Positions 34,307 through 42,421 of a stretch of DNA of 64,000 bases are shown in pieces. The translations under genes and the position numbers were made by a program. Under the pieces are notes generated by a model. That model was not told where the DNA came from. It worked only from the letters and a program-made list of their open reading frames with translations, and did not search any database. How positions within the stretch are numbered: the stretch's first letter is position 1; each line of letters begins with the position of its first letter. Origin of the DNA: Acidobacteriota bacterium (GTDB taxonomy: Bacteria; Acidobacteriota; Holophagae; Holophagales; Holophagaceae); the NCBI GenBank assembly GCA_014189895.1, contig BJFQ01000001.1:62001-126000 (forward strand). The letters run 5' to 3'.

Positions 34307-36106
34307 GTGAGCCCTCTCCAGCGTTTTATCCAAAAACACCTTCGTCCTTACTTAGTGGGGACTTTGGGGGGAGGCTTAATTTTAGCCTTGGGCAGCAGTT
34401 TGCAGGCCTTAAGCATTGGGTTACTTTCTCTGGTCTTCGATCGACAATTTGGCTTAGGCAACAGCGCTTCGTCCATCAAACCCTTGAAAGCTTTTGCTCT
34501 TCGCTTTGCTGAGTCACTGCCTTTGTCCGAACCAGGATCCGTGGCCACCTCCTTATGGCTTCTACCCTTAGCACTTTTAACGATCTTTGTTCTGCGAGCC
34601 CTCTTCCTTTATTTAGGTAGCCTCTGGGTTGCTCGATCGGGCCTGAGGGCTGTCCGAGACATGAGAGAAAGGCTCTTTGATCGCGTGCTCGTTCAAGACC
34701 CTGTATTTTTCCAGCGACACCCCGTGGGTGAACTGATGAACCGGGTCCTAGGAGATGTTAATTCCATTCAGCAGTTGGCCTCCAACCAAACTTCAGATTT
34801 CATCAAACAAGTTGCGACGGCCCTATCGACCCTAGTGGCGATTTTCTTGGTGGATTGGCACATGCCTTTAGTGGTATTTATCTTGTTTCCCTTGGTCTAT
34901 TTCCCCATACGCTTGGTCTCTACCAAGATACGTAAGCGTGGTCGCGAGAACCAAAAATCAGCCGACCGACTTTTGACTCGCCTTAAGGAAGTTTTATCTA
35001 ACATGAGAGTAGTTAAAGTTTTCGCGCGTGAACAGTATGAAAGTGCGCGTTTCAAATCTCAGGGCGATGAGCTTTACCGAATCAACATGAAGGTGGTGCG
35101 GTCCCAGCTTTTAGCGCCTCCTATCATGGAAGTTGTTGGAGGCCTTCTCTTGGCCCTCTTGGTCATTTATGGTGGAGTCAAAATCCAAGAAGGAGTTTTA
35201 TCGGGAGGTGATTTTATAGGACTTTTGTTGTTGATCTACGCACTGTATGACCCCATCCGACATCTCACCAAAATGTACGCTGAGGTTCAGGTGAGTCAAG
35301 TGGCTCTTGAGCGAATTTTCAACCTCTATGATCTTGAGCCAATGATTCAGGGGCCTGCCCAACCGAAGCCAGTGCCCGTCCGGCCTACCCTTATTGAGTT
35401 CGACCAAGTTTGTTTTGCCTATGAGCAGGGTCAACCCGTCTTAGATGGCATTAGTTTAAAAGTTGAGAAAGGCGAAATTGTAGCCTTTGTCGGACCTAGT
35501 GGAGGAGGCAAGTCGACGTTAGTGAATTTATTACCTCGTCTTTTTGATCCTTTAGAGGGTCGTATTTTGGTGGATGGGACAGATATCAAAGAATTCGATC
35601 CTAAAGAATTGCGAATGCGGATTGGAGTGGTCACCCAAGAGACGCTTCTGTTCATGGACACGATTCACGACAATATTGCTTATGGATTAAACGTCAGTCG
35701 AGCTGAAGTAATGGAGGCGGCCCGTCGGGCCCACGCTCATGATTTCATAGCTCAACTACCTCAAGGCTACGAAACAAGATTGGCCGAAACCGGTTCGAGT
35801 TTAAGTGGGGGTCAGCGGCAACGAATCGCCATTGCTCGTGCCATTCTCCAAAATCCACCCGTGCTCATTCTCGATGAGGCAACGAGCGCTCTCGATACCG
35901 AGAGTGAGTCGGTTGTCCAAGAAGCCTTAGATGAACTTATGAAAGAGCGGACCACCCTAGTCATTGCTCATCGCCTGAGCACAATTCAGCGCGCCAACCG
36001 GATTTATGTGATCTCACGGGGAAGACTCATTGAGCAAGGCACGCATGAAGTCCTGCTGGCTGCCCAGGGCGAATACGCAAGGCTACATAGTTTTTCAGTG
36101 CTCTAA
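34307..36106 (+). CDS. ABC exporter, MsbA-type (fused membrane and ATPase domains)
   Basis: The 599-residue half-transporter has six membrane segments in residues 1-335 (for example 'YLVGTLGGGLILALGSSLQALSIGLLSLVF' split, 'LVVFILFPLVYFPI', 'VVGGLLLALLVIYGGV'). The nucleotide-binding domain follows, with Walker A GPSGGGKST (396-404), Q-loop 'VTQETLLF', signature 'LSGGQRQRIAIARAIL', Walker B 'VLILDEATSALD' and the switch His in 'VIAHRLST'. It should work as a homodimer. The similarity is greatest to lipid A/lipid exporters (MsbA) and general multidrug or lipid flippases; lipid A core export fits a Gram-negative cell but is not proven. The start is GTG with AAAGGGAG upstream. Confidence 0.9.
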   Translation: MSPLQRFIQKHLRPYLVGTLGGGLILALGSSLQALSIGLLSLVFDRQFGLGNSASSIKPLKAFALRFAESLPLSEPGSVATSLWLLPLALLTIFVLRALFLYLGSLWVARSGLRAVRDMRERLFDRVLVQDPVFFQRHPVGELMNRVLGDVNSIQQLASNQTSDFIKQVATALSTLVAIFLVDWHMPLVVFILFPLVYFPIRLVSTKIRKRGRENQKSADRLLTRLKEVLSNMRVVKVFAREQYESARFKSQGDELYRINMKVVRSQLLAPPIMEVVGGLLLALLVIYGGVKIQEGVLSGGDFIGLLLLIYALYDPIRHLTKMYAEVQVSQVALERIFNLYDLEPMIQGPAQPKPVPVRPTLIEFDQVCFAYEQGQPVLDGISLKVEKGEIVAFVGPSGGGKSTLVNLLPRLFDPLEGRILVDGTDIKEFDPKELRMRIGVVTQETLLFMDTIHDNIAYGLNVSRAEVMEAARRAHAHDFIAQLPQGYETRLAETGSSLSGGQRQRIAIARAILQNPPVLILDEATSALDTESESVVQEALDELMKERTTLVIAHRLSTIQRANRIYVISRGRLIEQGTHEVLLAAQGEYARLHSFSVL

Positions 36107-36111
36107 CCTAC

Positions 36112-37173
36112 ATGACGCTTCGATCTGATTTTAATTTTGATCTTCCTGCCCATTTGATCGCCCAAAGACCCTTAGAAGATCGCGGGGCATCGAGACTCTT
36201 GGTCATTCACCCGGATCAAGGGATCGTCGCGCATAGCACGATCCGTGAATTGAATCAGTGGCTTGCCCCCCACACTCTTTTGATACCCAATGAAGTGCGG
36301 GTGAGAAAGGCGCGCTTATCGTTGCGACGTCCCACGGGAGGGATCGGGGAGGCTTTACTTTTTCATCGGAATGAAGATGGGTCTTTTGAAGCCTTAGTCA
36401 GGCCCGCTCATCGATTAATTACGGGAAGCACATGCGAGATTCTGAACCCCATCACCCATAAAAGTCTTGGATCCTTAACCATTCTTAAGGAAGGGCCTCA
36501 AGGAGAACGAACGGTGCGTCTAGACCCCGAAGAGCTCTCGGAATGGTCGCGTATCGATAGCATTGGAAGTCTTCCCTTGCCTCCCTACATCACCCGAGCG
36601 GCGGATGAAAAAGATGACGAAAGATATCAAACAGAATTTGCTACCGACGAAGGAGAAGCTATAGCGGCCCCCACCGCAGGGTTACACTTTTCCAAATCAT
36701 TAATAGAAGAACTCAAGCACAAGGGTCACGATTGGGCGCCGATTCGATTAGATGTGGGACTTGGAACCTTTCGCCCCATCTTGGTTGATAATATCGATGA
36801 CCATCATATGCATCGCGAGACCTTTGCTATCCCAGACGAAACTTCGAGGAAGATTTCGAAGGCCCTGGTTCATCGACAGCCCGTCGTCTGTATCGGAACC
36901 ACGAGCCTTCGAACCCTGGAAACCGCTTGGGATGGAAGTAAACTAATGCCCCGGGGAGAAAGCCGGTTATTTCTTAAACCCGGTCATCCTCCGAAAGTCC
37001 CCTGTGGCCTCTTGACGAATTTTCATCTCCCCGAGAGTTCTCTGTTTATCCTGATTTGTAGTTTATTGGGCACACGACAGGCTCATGAGATCTACGCAGA
37101 AGCCATCCGCTTGTCCTACCGTTTTTTCAGTTACGGGGACGCCATGCTGATTCAGGGGCGATCACAGAAGTAA
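36112..37173 (+). CDS. queA: S-adenosylmethionine:tRNA ribosyltransferase-isomerase QueA
   Basis: The 353-residue enzyme transfers the ribosyl part of SAM to preQ1 in tRNA during queuosine synthesis. Family blocks: 'FDLPAHLIAQRPLEDRGASRLLVI' in pieces, 'ALVRPAHRLITGS', 'GSLPLPPYITRAADEKDDERYQTEFA' in pieces, 'AAPTAGLHFSKSLIEEL', 'LDVGLGTFRPI', 'VCIGTTSLRTLE' and 'TNFHLPESSLFILICSLLG'. Length is typical. It starts 5 nt after the exporter stop, so the two are co-transcribed. No tgt, queC or queF is nearby in this window. Confidence 0.96.
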   Translation: MTLRSDFNFDLPAHLIAQRPLEDRGASRLLVIHPDQGIVAHSTIRELNQWLAPHTLLIPNEVRVRKARLSLRRPTGGIGEALLFHRNEDGSFEALVRPAHRLITGSTCEILNPITHKSLGSLTILKEGPQGERTVRLDPEELSEWSRIDSIGSLPLPPYITRAADEKDDERYQTEFATDEGEAIAAPTAGLHFSKSLIEELKHKGHDWAPIRLDVGLGTFRPILVDNIDDHHMHRETFAIPDETSRKISKALVHRQPVVCIGTTSLRTLETAWDGSKLMPRGESRLFLKPGHPPKVPCGLLTNFHLPESSLFILICSLLGTRQAHEIYAEAIRLSYRFFSYGDAMLIQGRSQK

Positions 37174-37196
37174 ATTTAAGACCCTTTCGGTAAGTC

Positions 37197-37218
37197 TTGT
37201 GTTTAATATATAAGACAA
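37197..37218. promoter_or_regulatory. Inverted repeat upstream of the DUF1800/DUF1501 operon
   Basis: TTGTGTT (37197-37203) and AAGACAA (37212-37218) are inverted with one mismatch around an 8-bp AT centre, 14 nt before the ATG at 37232. The arms resemble the TTGTCTA/TAGACAA repeat near the MerR gene, but the spacing differs. Operator role is speculative. Confidence 0.3.
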
Positions 37219-37231
37219 TGAGAGGTTTGGA

Positions 37232-37756
37232 ATGCAATCTCGCATTGTTCATATTCATATAAAAAATTCCTGGGTATTCAGCTGGGTGCTAGTCATGATG
37301 TGCCTTACGGCCTGCGGGGGTGGAGGGTCCTCGAGCAATGCTTCAACTTCCCCGACTGATCCGTATGCGGGTACCACGTGCCCCATTTCGGTCCCAAAGA
37401 CGGCACCTAGTTTTTCCTCGGATATTCTGCCGGCCCTGCAGCTCAGTTGTGGCTCCAACACAAGCAGTTGCCACGGCGGAACGAACCCCGCAGGTCGGAT
37501 TCTTTTCTCGGGAACCGCGGGCAGCGTCTATACCCAACTGCGGGCCGTCACCCAGAGTGGTCCTTCTTGGTATCGCGTGAACCCGGGGGATCCTGATAGA
37601 TCATGGCTCATGGAAAAAATATCGAAAGACAATCCTGGGCTAGCAGCTTTTGGTCAAACCTATGGGACACGCATGCCGCAAGGTGCGCCTGTTTTGTGCC
37701 AGCCAACGATTGATACCTTCCGTGCTTGGATCGCTAATGGGGCTCTGAACAACTAA
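37232..37756 (+). CDS. Lipoprotein with a CxnCH cytochrome-like motif
   Basis: A 174-residue protein with a lipoprotein signal: hydrophobic segment 'WVFSWVLVMMC' and lipobox LTAC with Cys28, then a Gly/Ser-rich spacer. The mature part has 'SFSSDILPALQLSCG....SSCHGG', in which the two cysteines are separated by six residues before CH, unlike the CXXCH of c-type heme proteins, and later 'MPQGAPVLCQPTIDTFRAWIANGA', a pattern seen in planctomycete-like cytochrome domains ('lP......l....l..WI..GA'). Heme binding is possible but unproven because of the wider spacing. It starts the operon with the DUF1800 and DUF1501 genes, 19 nt upstream. Confidence 0.65.
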   Translation: MQSRIVHIHIKNSWVFSWVLVMMCLTACGGGGSSSNASTSPTDPYAGTTCPISVPKTAPSFSSDILPALQLSCGSNTSSCHGGTNPAGRILFSGTAGSVYTQLRAVTQSGPSWYRVNPGDPDRSWLMEKISKDNPGLAAFGQTYGTRMPQGAPVLCQPTIDTFRAWIANGALNN

Positions 37757-37775
37757 CTAAAAGGTGAGATAGTTT

Positions 37776-39512
37776 ATGGCCAATCTAACCTCTATTGCGT
37801 CCTGGTCCGCTTTGGATGTTCAACACTTTGCCCGTCGAGCAGGCTTCGGATTATCCCCCGAAGCAGCGGCGGCGGCGGCTATGTCAAACCCTAGTACCTT
37901 TATTAATGCTTGGGTCGATGGAGGACAATCTTCCACGCTCTTCGACGCAGTCTATGCCAATCGATCTGATGTTGTAGCCATCAACGCGATTGACCCCACC
38001 GCGGGCAATGCCGCCAATATGCTTGTTCCCGCCGTCACATCAGCGCATGGTTTTCTTTGTGATGGAGCGAATACATGGCGTAACCGATTAAGCGTGGCAC
38101 AAGCGGCATGGGCCTTCCGAATGCAATACGCGCCTGATACATTTCGCGAACGATTAGCCCTTTTCTGGCATCAGTTTTTTGCTACGGGTTACGATAAAGT
38201 CCAAAATACGGCACTCATGGTCGAGCAGATTCAGTTATTCCGAGACCAAGGTCTTGGGAATTTCACCGATCTTTTAGTGGCGATTAGCAAAAATCCGGCG
38301 ATGTGTGTATGGCTTGATTCAGTTTCTAATTCTGCTGTGGGATCCGCCGTACCCAATGAAAATTATTCACGAGAAGTACTCGAGCTTTATTCTCTTGGGG
38401 TTGACAATGGATACTCGCAACAAGACATCACGAGTCTTGCCAAAGCGCTTTCGGGTTGGAGTTTTTATGTCGCCCCCTCGGATATCGTGAGCGCACCCAA
38501 TAATATCGCTGATAAATATGCTCGAAGGGGGACGGTGGTGGTCTCGCAGGGTCAGACCGTTCCCACAGGATCTCTTGCTTGGTACATGGGGGCTTTAAGC
38601 AATAATCGACTTCCAAGCCAACATCCTACTTCGGCAGCGAACGCCACGGGAGGCACTGCGACTATTACTTTTCTTGGCCGGACTTTCGATTACACGGTGG
38701 CCCAGGGAGGAATGGTTCCAGGGGAGGATGTGCTTCGCTCCATCACCACGTCTCGCGCTACTCAATGTTCTGAATATCTTGCTGCGAGAATTATTCGCCA
38801 CTTCGTAACACCAAACTTTACTTCGCAAGATGTCCAAGACTTTGGATTGGTGATTCGTAACAACAATTTCAATATAGGTACCGCCTTGAAAGTTTTATTT
38901 AAATCGCAGTTCTTTTTTGATGCCGCTCATCGATTCGCCCTCATCACCTCGCCCATTGTCTGGCTGGTGTCTTCTTGCCGCATGTTGGGATATAACCTGA
39001 GTGAGGGAGATTCGTTATCAATCAAGGGATTCCCGGCGTGGAGGCTTTTGGTGGGTACGTCGGAATTTGACTCCTCGACCTTTGACAACCTCGGGTTAGC
39101 GCTTCTAGACCCCGCGGGTCCTAATGGATGGGGCGAGCATGATTTTTGGGTTAACGCCAATATGATGCGCTATAGAAGCTATTGTGCATCGGCGGTGGCC
39201 TTGAATGAAACCTATCGGTACACCCTCTATCAAGGCTCAGGGGCTTCATCAACACAAATAACCGTCACCCTGGCACCGACTGATCTAAACAAATGGTTCC
39301 CGACGATACCACCTACTTCGCTCGATGTCTTCAATCGTCTTTCGAACCTGTTGCAACTCGCGCCGATGCCAACTAGTTTACGAGACGCATGGCTCAATGC
39401 TTTATTTGGCGGTAATTCTTTTGCCATCAGTCTAAGCAATACGACTCACCAGACCAAAATAAGAGAGTTAGCTTTTATCATGATGAGTACGCCTGCTCAT
39501 CAACTGCACTAG
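37776..39512 (+). CDS. DUF1800 family protein
   Basis: The 578-residue protein has the DUF1800 layout. The N-terminus 'DVQHFARRAGFGLSPEAAAAAA' holds the family's 'h...R.gfG' motif. 'QAAWAFRMQYAPDTFRERLALFWHQFFATG' (split) is the diagnostic 'l.rm..s..pl.Ekm.lfWhnHF' region, and 'NENYSREVLELYSLGV' with 'YSQQDITSLAKALSGW' matches the 'pNENfARElmELFtlG' block. The C-terminal half contains 'RIIRHFVTPNF' and 'GPNGWGEHDFWVNANMM'. The biochemical function is unknown; DUF1800 genes are nearly always paired with DUF1501, as here. No signal peptide is seen at this start, so its location is unclear. Confidence 0.87.
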   Translation: MANLTSIASWSALDVQHFARRAGFGLSPEAAAAAAMSNPSTFINAWVDGGQSSTLFDAVYANRSDVVAINAIDPTAGNAANMLVPAVTSAHGFLCDGANTWRNRLSVAQAAWAFRMQYAPDTFRERLALFWHQFFATGYDKVQNTALMVEQIQLFRDQGLGNFTDLLVAISKNPAMCVWLDSVSNSAVGSAVPNENYSREVLELYSLGVDNGYSQQDITSLAKALSGWSFYVAPSDIVSAPNNIADKYARRGTVVVSQGQTVPTGSLAWYMGALSNNRLPSQHPTSAANATGGTATITFLGRTFDYTVAQGGMVPGEDVLRSITTSRATQCSEYLAARIIRHFVTPNFTSQDVQDFGLVIRNNNFNIGTALKVLFKSQFFFDAAHRFALITSPIVWLVSSCRMLGYNLSEGDSLSIKGFPAWRLLVGTSEFDSSTFDNLGLALLDPAGPNGWGEHDFWVNANMMRYRSYCASAVALNETYRYTLYQGSGASSTQITVTLAPTDLNKWFPTIPPTSLDVFNRLSNLLQLAPMPTSLRDAWLNALFGGNSFAISLSNTTHQTKIRELAFIMMSTPAHQLH

Positions 39513-39520
39513 GAGGGAGC

Positions 39521-40900
39521 ATGAAAAGAACGTTGTCGCGTCGCACATTCCTTCAATCATCCCTCACCGCTAGTGCTTCGCTAGCCGGCTTAGTGGCCTG
39601 CGGGGGCGGGAGCTCGGGGGCCACTATTCCCACATCTTCTGGAGGTGGCACGGGAGGTGGTGGCAACGCTGGAGCTTTTACCAACCCCATTCTGATCGTC
39701 ATCAATGTGGATGGTGGATGGGATTGGCTCAACGTCCTTCCACCCGACAGCGGGACTAACCTGACGGCTTACCAAACGAGACGAAGTACGTTAAAAATTA
39801 CTCCCGCAACCACATTAGGAAGTGGCGTGGGACTCAATGGTGATTTCATTGGTCTCGACGTCTTACATGCTCAAGGCCGCGTCGCTTGGGTCACCGGATT
39901 AAGTATGCCCAGCCCCAATCTGTCTCATTTCACGGCGGGAGATTTGTGGGCTCAAGGGGGGACCACGGGCTCGAATCCTACCACTCTTAACGGGACGGGT
40001 TGGTTGGGCCGATTCGCCGATCAAACCTTCGATGCAGCCAATGCCATTCAGGGCATTACGACAGTGAGCTCTGTTCATCGAATGATCGCGGGGGCTCGAA
40101 GATCTTTTATCCCGATCACCAGTACCAATGGTTTTAGATACCCAGGGAGTTTAAGGAACACAACCCTGCAAACTCCTTACTCGACCGATACTACGCTTCT
40201 CCAGTCGGCCTATAATCTGGCGGCAAGCTCTGTCAGTTCAGACAGCGTCTCGAGAGCCGCGTATGAACTGGTCGCGAAGTCACAGAAGAGTTTCTATGAC
40301 GCGACCCAAGGTATATCGAGCCTAACCTCTCGAACGCCGAGTGTGCCCTACCCGGGAGATTCTAATTACATCAATACGAATGGGGCAGCGCTTTCGGGTT
40401 CACTGAGTTCTCAATTCAAATTGATTGCTTCCATGATTGCAGCCAACCTCCCGATCCAAGTTTATTACTGCAGATTGGGCGGTTGGGATACGCATAGTAA
40501 CCAATTAACAACCATGAAAAATCTTTTGTCCACTCTAGGCGGATCGATTAAGTCGTTCTATGACGATTTAGGAACGATCACGACATCAACAGGGTTAGCC
40601 CAGAATCGCGTCATGATGATGACATGGAGTGAGTTTGGTCGCCGGGTCACTGAGAATAGCGGTGGAACTGACCATGGCACAAACTCTTTATCGTTATGTA
40701 TCGGCAATAGCATTAAGGGGGGGCTTTATGGCGCTTACCCCAATTTGGCGAGCTTGGATAATAACGGCAATATGCTCTACAGCTCAGGCAGTGATTTCAG
40801 AAGCATGTACGCAACGGTTTTAGATCGGTGGCTAGGACAGGCAACGACATCGACCAATACACTTCTAGGAAGCAATTACGCACGAATGAACTTTCTCTAG
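39521..40900 (+). CDS. DUF1501 family protein with Tat-type signal
   Basis: A 459-residue exported protein. The N-terminus 'SRRTFLQSSLTASASLAG' carries a twin-arginine motif (Arg7-Arg8) and is followed by a lipobox-like LVAC and a long Gly/Ser spacer, so it may be a Tat-exported lipoprotein. DUF1501 blocks: 'ILIVINVDGGWDWLNVLPP', 'HAQGRVAWVTGLSMPSPNLSHF', 'RLGGWDTHSNQ', 'MMMTWSEFGRRVTENSGGTDHGTNSL' in pieces. The fold is related to the alkaline-phosphatase/sulfatase group, but the metal set is not complete here. Its role with DUF1800 is unknown. The stop is followed directly by a strong hairpin. Confidence 0.87.
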   Translation: MKRTLSRRTFLQSSLTASASLAGLVACGGGSSGATIPTSSGGGTGGGGNAGAFTNPILIVINVDGGWDWLNVLPPDSGTNLTAYQTRRSTLKITPATTLGSGVGLNGDFIGLDVLHAQGRVAWVTGLSMPSPNLSHFTAGDLWAQGGTTGSNPTTLNGTGWLGRFADQTFDAANAIQGITTVSSVHRMIAGARRSFIPITSTNGFRYPGSLRNTTLQTPYSTDTTLLQSAYNLAASSVSSDSVSRAAYELVAKSQKSFYDATQGISSLTSRTPSVPYPGDSNYINTNGAALSGSLSSQFKLIASMIAANLPIQVYYCRLGGWDTHSNQLTTMKNLLSTLGGSIKSFYDDLGTITTSTGLAQNRVMMMTWSEFGRRVTENSGGTDHGTNSLSLCIGNSIKGGLYGAYPNLASLDNNGNMLYSSGSDFRSMYATVLDRWLGQATTSTNTLLGSNYARMNFL

Positions 40901-40902
40901 GA

Positions 40903-40940
40903 CCCTAAAGTATCCCTTCAACCTCAGGGATACTTTAGGG
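40903..40940. terminator. Strong 15-bp hairpin after the DUF1501 gene
   Basis: CCCTAAAGTATCCCT (40903-40917) is fully complementary to the arm at 40926-40940, with an 8-nt loop. No T-run follows on either strand, so it is not a classic intrinsic terminator. It may end the operon with Rho, stabilise the 3' end, or be an operator for the next gene (ATG 40971). Confidence 0.55.
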
Positions 40941-40970
40941 AAAACCTATCACTGCGTTTATCCTGAAGAT

Positions 40971-41759
40971 ATGCATCTTGAAATGTTTGATGATTGTCAG
41001 ATGGATAGCCGCCGTGCGCTGTGGCTTTCCCGCGCTCGGACCTTGGTCCTATCCGATTTTTTCTTCGGATTAGGTGCTGGGCGTCGTCGTACCCTCGAGG
41101 GACTTCCTCTCGCTGCTCATCTCGATCCTTGGGAACGCTTGGTGAGTCTTTTATCGGACTATCAACCGGAACAAATTGTGGTCCTAGGGAATATCAAACC
41201 CAATCAGGGTAATTTAGTGGGGGAAGAAGCCTCGGAATTGAACGCTTATATTTCTAAATTGACAGGAAAATCGCGACCCGTGATTCAAGTCGTTGGGCAG
41301 TCCGACCGAAGTGAGGGGCCTGCTGTTACTAATCCTTTATTTAAAGTCGTTGAGCATTTACAAATTGAAAGTTATCACTTCATGCATCGACGCCGTATTT
41401 TTGTATACCCACGATTGGACAATCGAGAGATCTGGATCAATGGAGGAGTACACCCCGTCTTCGCCCTGCCGGTTAGATCGCCGAGTGGCGGAGAGGACTG
41501 GATGCGTGTCTCAGGGTTTTTATATACCGGATATGCCGTTGTCATGCCGCCTTTCATGCCCTACGCCCAAGGCCACGAGGTGTTTCTTCCGGATCGGCTC
41601 CCTAAACAAGCCAAGGGTTACAAGTTGTTGGCTGACCGTGTTTCTCCGATTGATCTGAGCCAGCTCCCTCTCCCTCCCGAACATCTTCGCCATATTGCGC
41701 GCTTCACTAAAAAAGATCGTGGAGGAGACTCCCGGACTCCGATCGAGCCCTCTCTTTAA
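40971..41759 (+). CDS. PdeM-like phosphoesterase homologue without the metal ligands
   Basis: The 262-residue protein follows the layout of the ligase-associated phosphoesterase PdeM/calcineurin-like group. However, each metal-binding block is altered: the DxH block is 'LSDFFFGLGAGRRRTLEGLP' (Asp29 kept, His lost); the GD block is 'IVVLGNIKP' (Asn74 in place of Asp); the GN(H/D) block reads 'VVGQSDRS' (109-112); and the GHxHP block reads 'NGGVHP' (His161 kept). The late 'AVVMPPFMPYAQGHEVF' matches PdeM 'LPaFg.ytgG'. Catalysis by the usual two-metal centre seems unlikely. It could be a binding or regulatory pseudoenzyme. The N-terminus is uncertain because no ribosome-binding site is clear. 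Confidence 0.6.
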   Translation: MHLEMFDDCQMDSRRALWLSRARTLVLSDFFFGLGAGRRRTLEGLPLAAHLDPWERLVSLLSDYQPEQIVVLGNIKPNQGNLVGEEASELNAYISKLTGKSRPVIQVVGQSDRSEGPAVTNPLFKVVEHLQIESYHFMHRRRIFVYPRLDNREIWINGGVHPVFALPVRSPSGGEDWMRVSGFLYTGYAVVMPPFMPYAQGHEVFLPDRLPKQAKGYKLLADRVSPIDLSQLPLPPEHLRHIARFTKKDRGGDSRTPIEPSL

Positions 41760-41779
41760 TCAATAATTGTGCTCTCGAT

Positions 41780-42265
41780 TTAACGTCGGGCGGGCGACTG
41801 AACACGACGACCATCGTCGAGTGTAATATCCCAACTTAGTCGGTCGCCTATTTTCAAATTAAGGCGTGCAATCGTACCCGCAGAGAATTCAACAAAGTGC
41901 CGCGCTATAAATTGTCCCCCATACATGGGGCAATCCTCTCCTCGGCTGGGCGGACATGGAGGAATTTTGGCGATCAAACCCACAATACGACCTTCGTGAT
42001 CGGTCCAGGCCACATCCAAACTTATTAAACAGTTTTTCATCCAAATAGGTCTCGGTTGATCATTGTCATAAAGAAAAATCATGCAGCGATTGTTGGGAAG
42101 GGATTGTCGATACATGAGCCCGCGAGCCTGCTCTTGAGGGGTTAAAGCCACTTCGGCTAGAAATTTTTTATTTTTAATGATGACGGTTCCTCCCCCCGCT
42201 ATTAAAGGGGCCACTACCGCAATGACGAGAATCAGACGGCGTAAGAATAGACGCATGAGAATCAT
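41780..42265 (-). CDS. DUF192 family exported protein
   Basis: A 161-residue protein with an N-terminal membrane or signal segment ('RRLILVIAVVAPLIAGG', about 9-25) and a DUF192 domain. Family blocks are 'VALTPQEQARGLMYRQSLP', 'CMIFLYDNDQPRPIWMKNCLISLDVAW' (split; the diagnostic 'fWMknt.ipLDi.fid'), and a C-terminal 'FVEFSAGTIARLNLKIGDRL'. It differs in having an insert with 'PPCPPSRGEDCPMYGG' that adds Cys residues. The molecular function of DUF192 is unknown. Start choice between 42265 and the Met three codons later is open. It is convergent with the PdeM-like gene, 20 nt apart. Confidence 0.82.
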   Translation of the reverse strand: MILMRLFLRRLILVIAVVAPLIAGGGTVIIKNKKFLAEVALTPQEQARGLMYRQSLPNNRCMIFLYDNDQPRPIWMKNCLISLDVAWTDHEGRIVGLIAKIPPCPPSRGEDCPMYGGQFIARHFVEFSAGTIARLNLKIGDRLSWDITLDDGRRVQSPARR

Positions 42266-42421
42266 GAATTTAGTTTATCCACTCAGCAGGACATTTATAC
42301 CATTCGGTCGTATGTATGTACCTAAAGTTCATGGGCAACCATTTTACGGAAAAATCGCAAGATGAATATAAGTTTTTGTAAGACACTAAATAGTCAATTA
42401 CTCTTCGGTAGGACTTGGATA

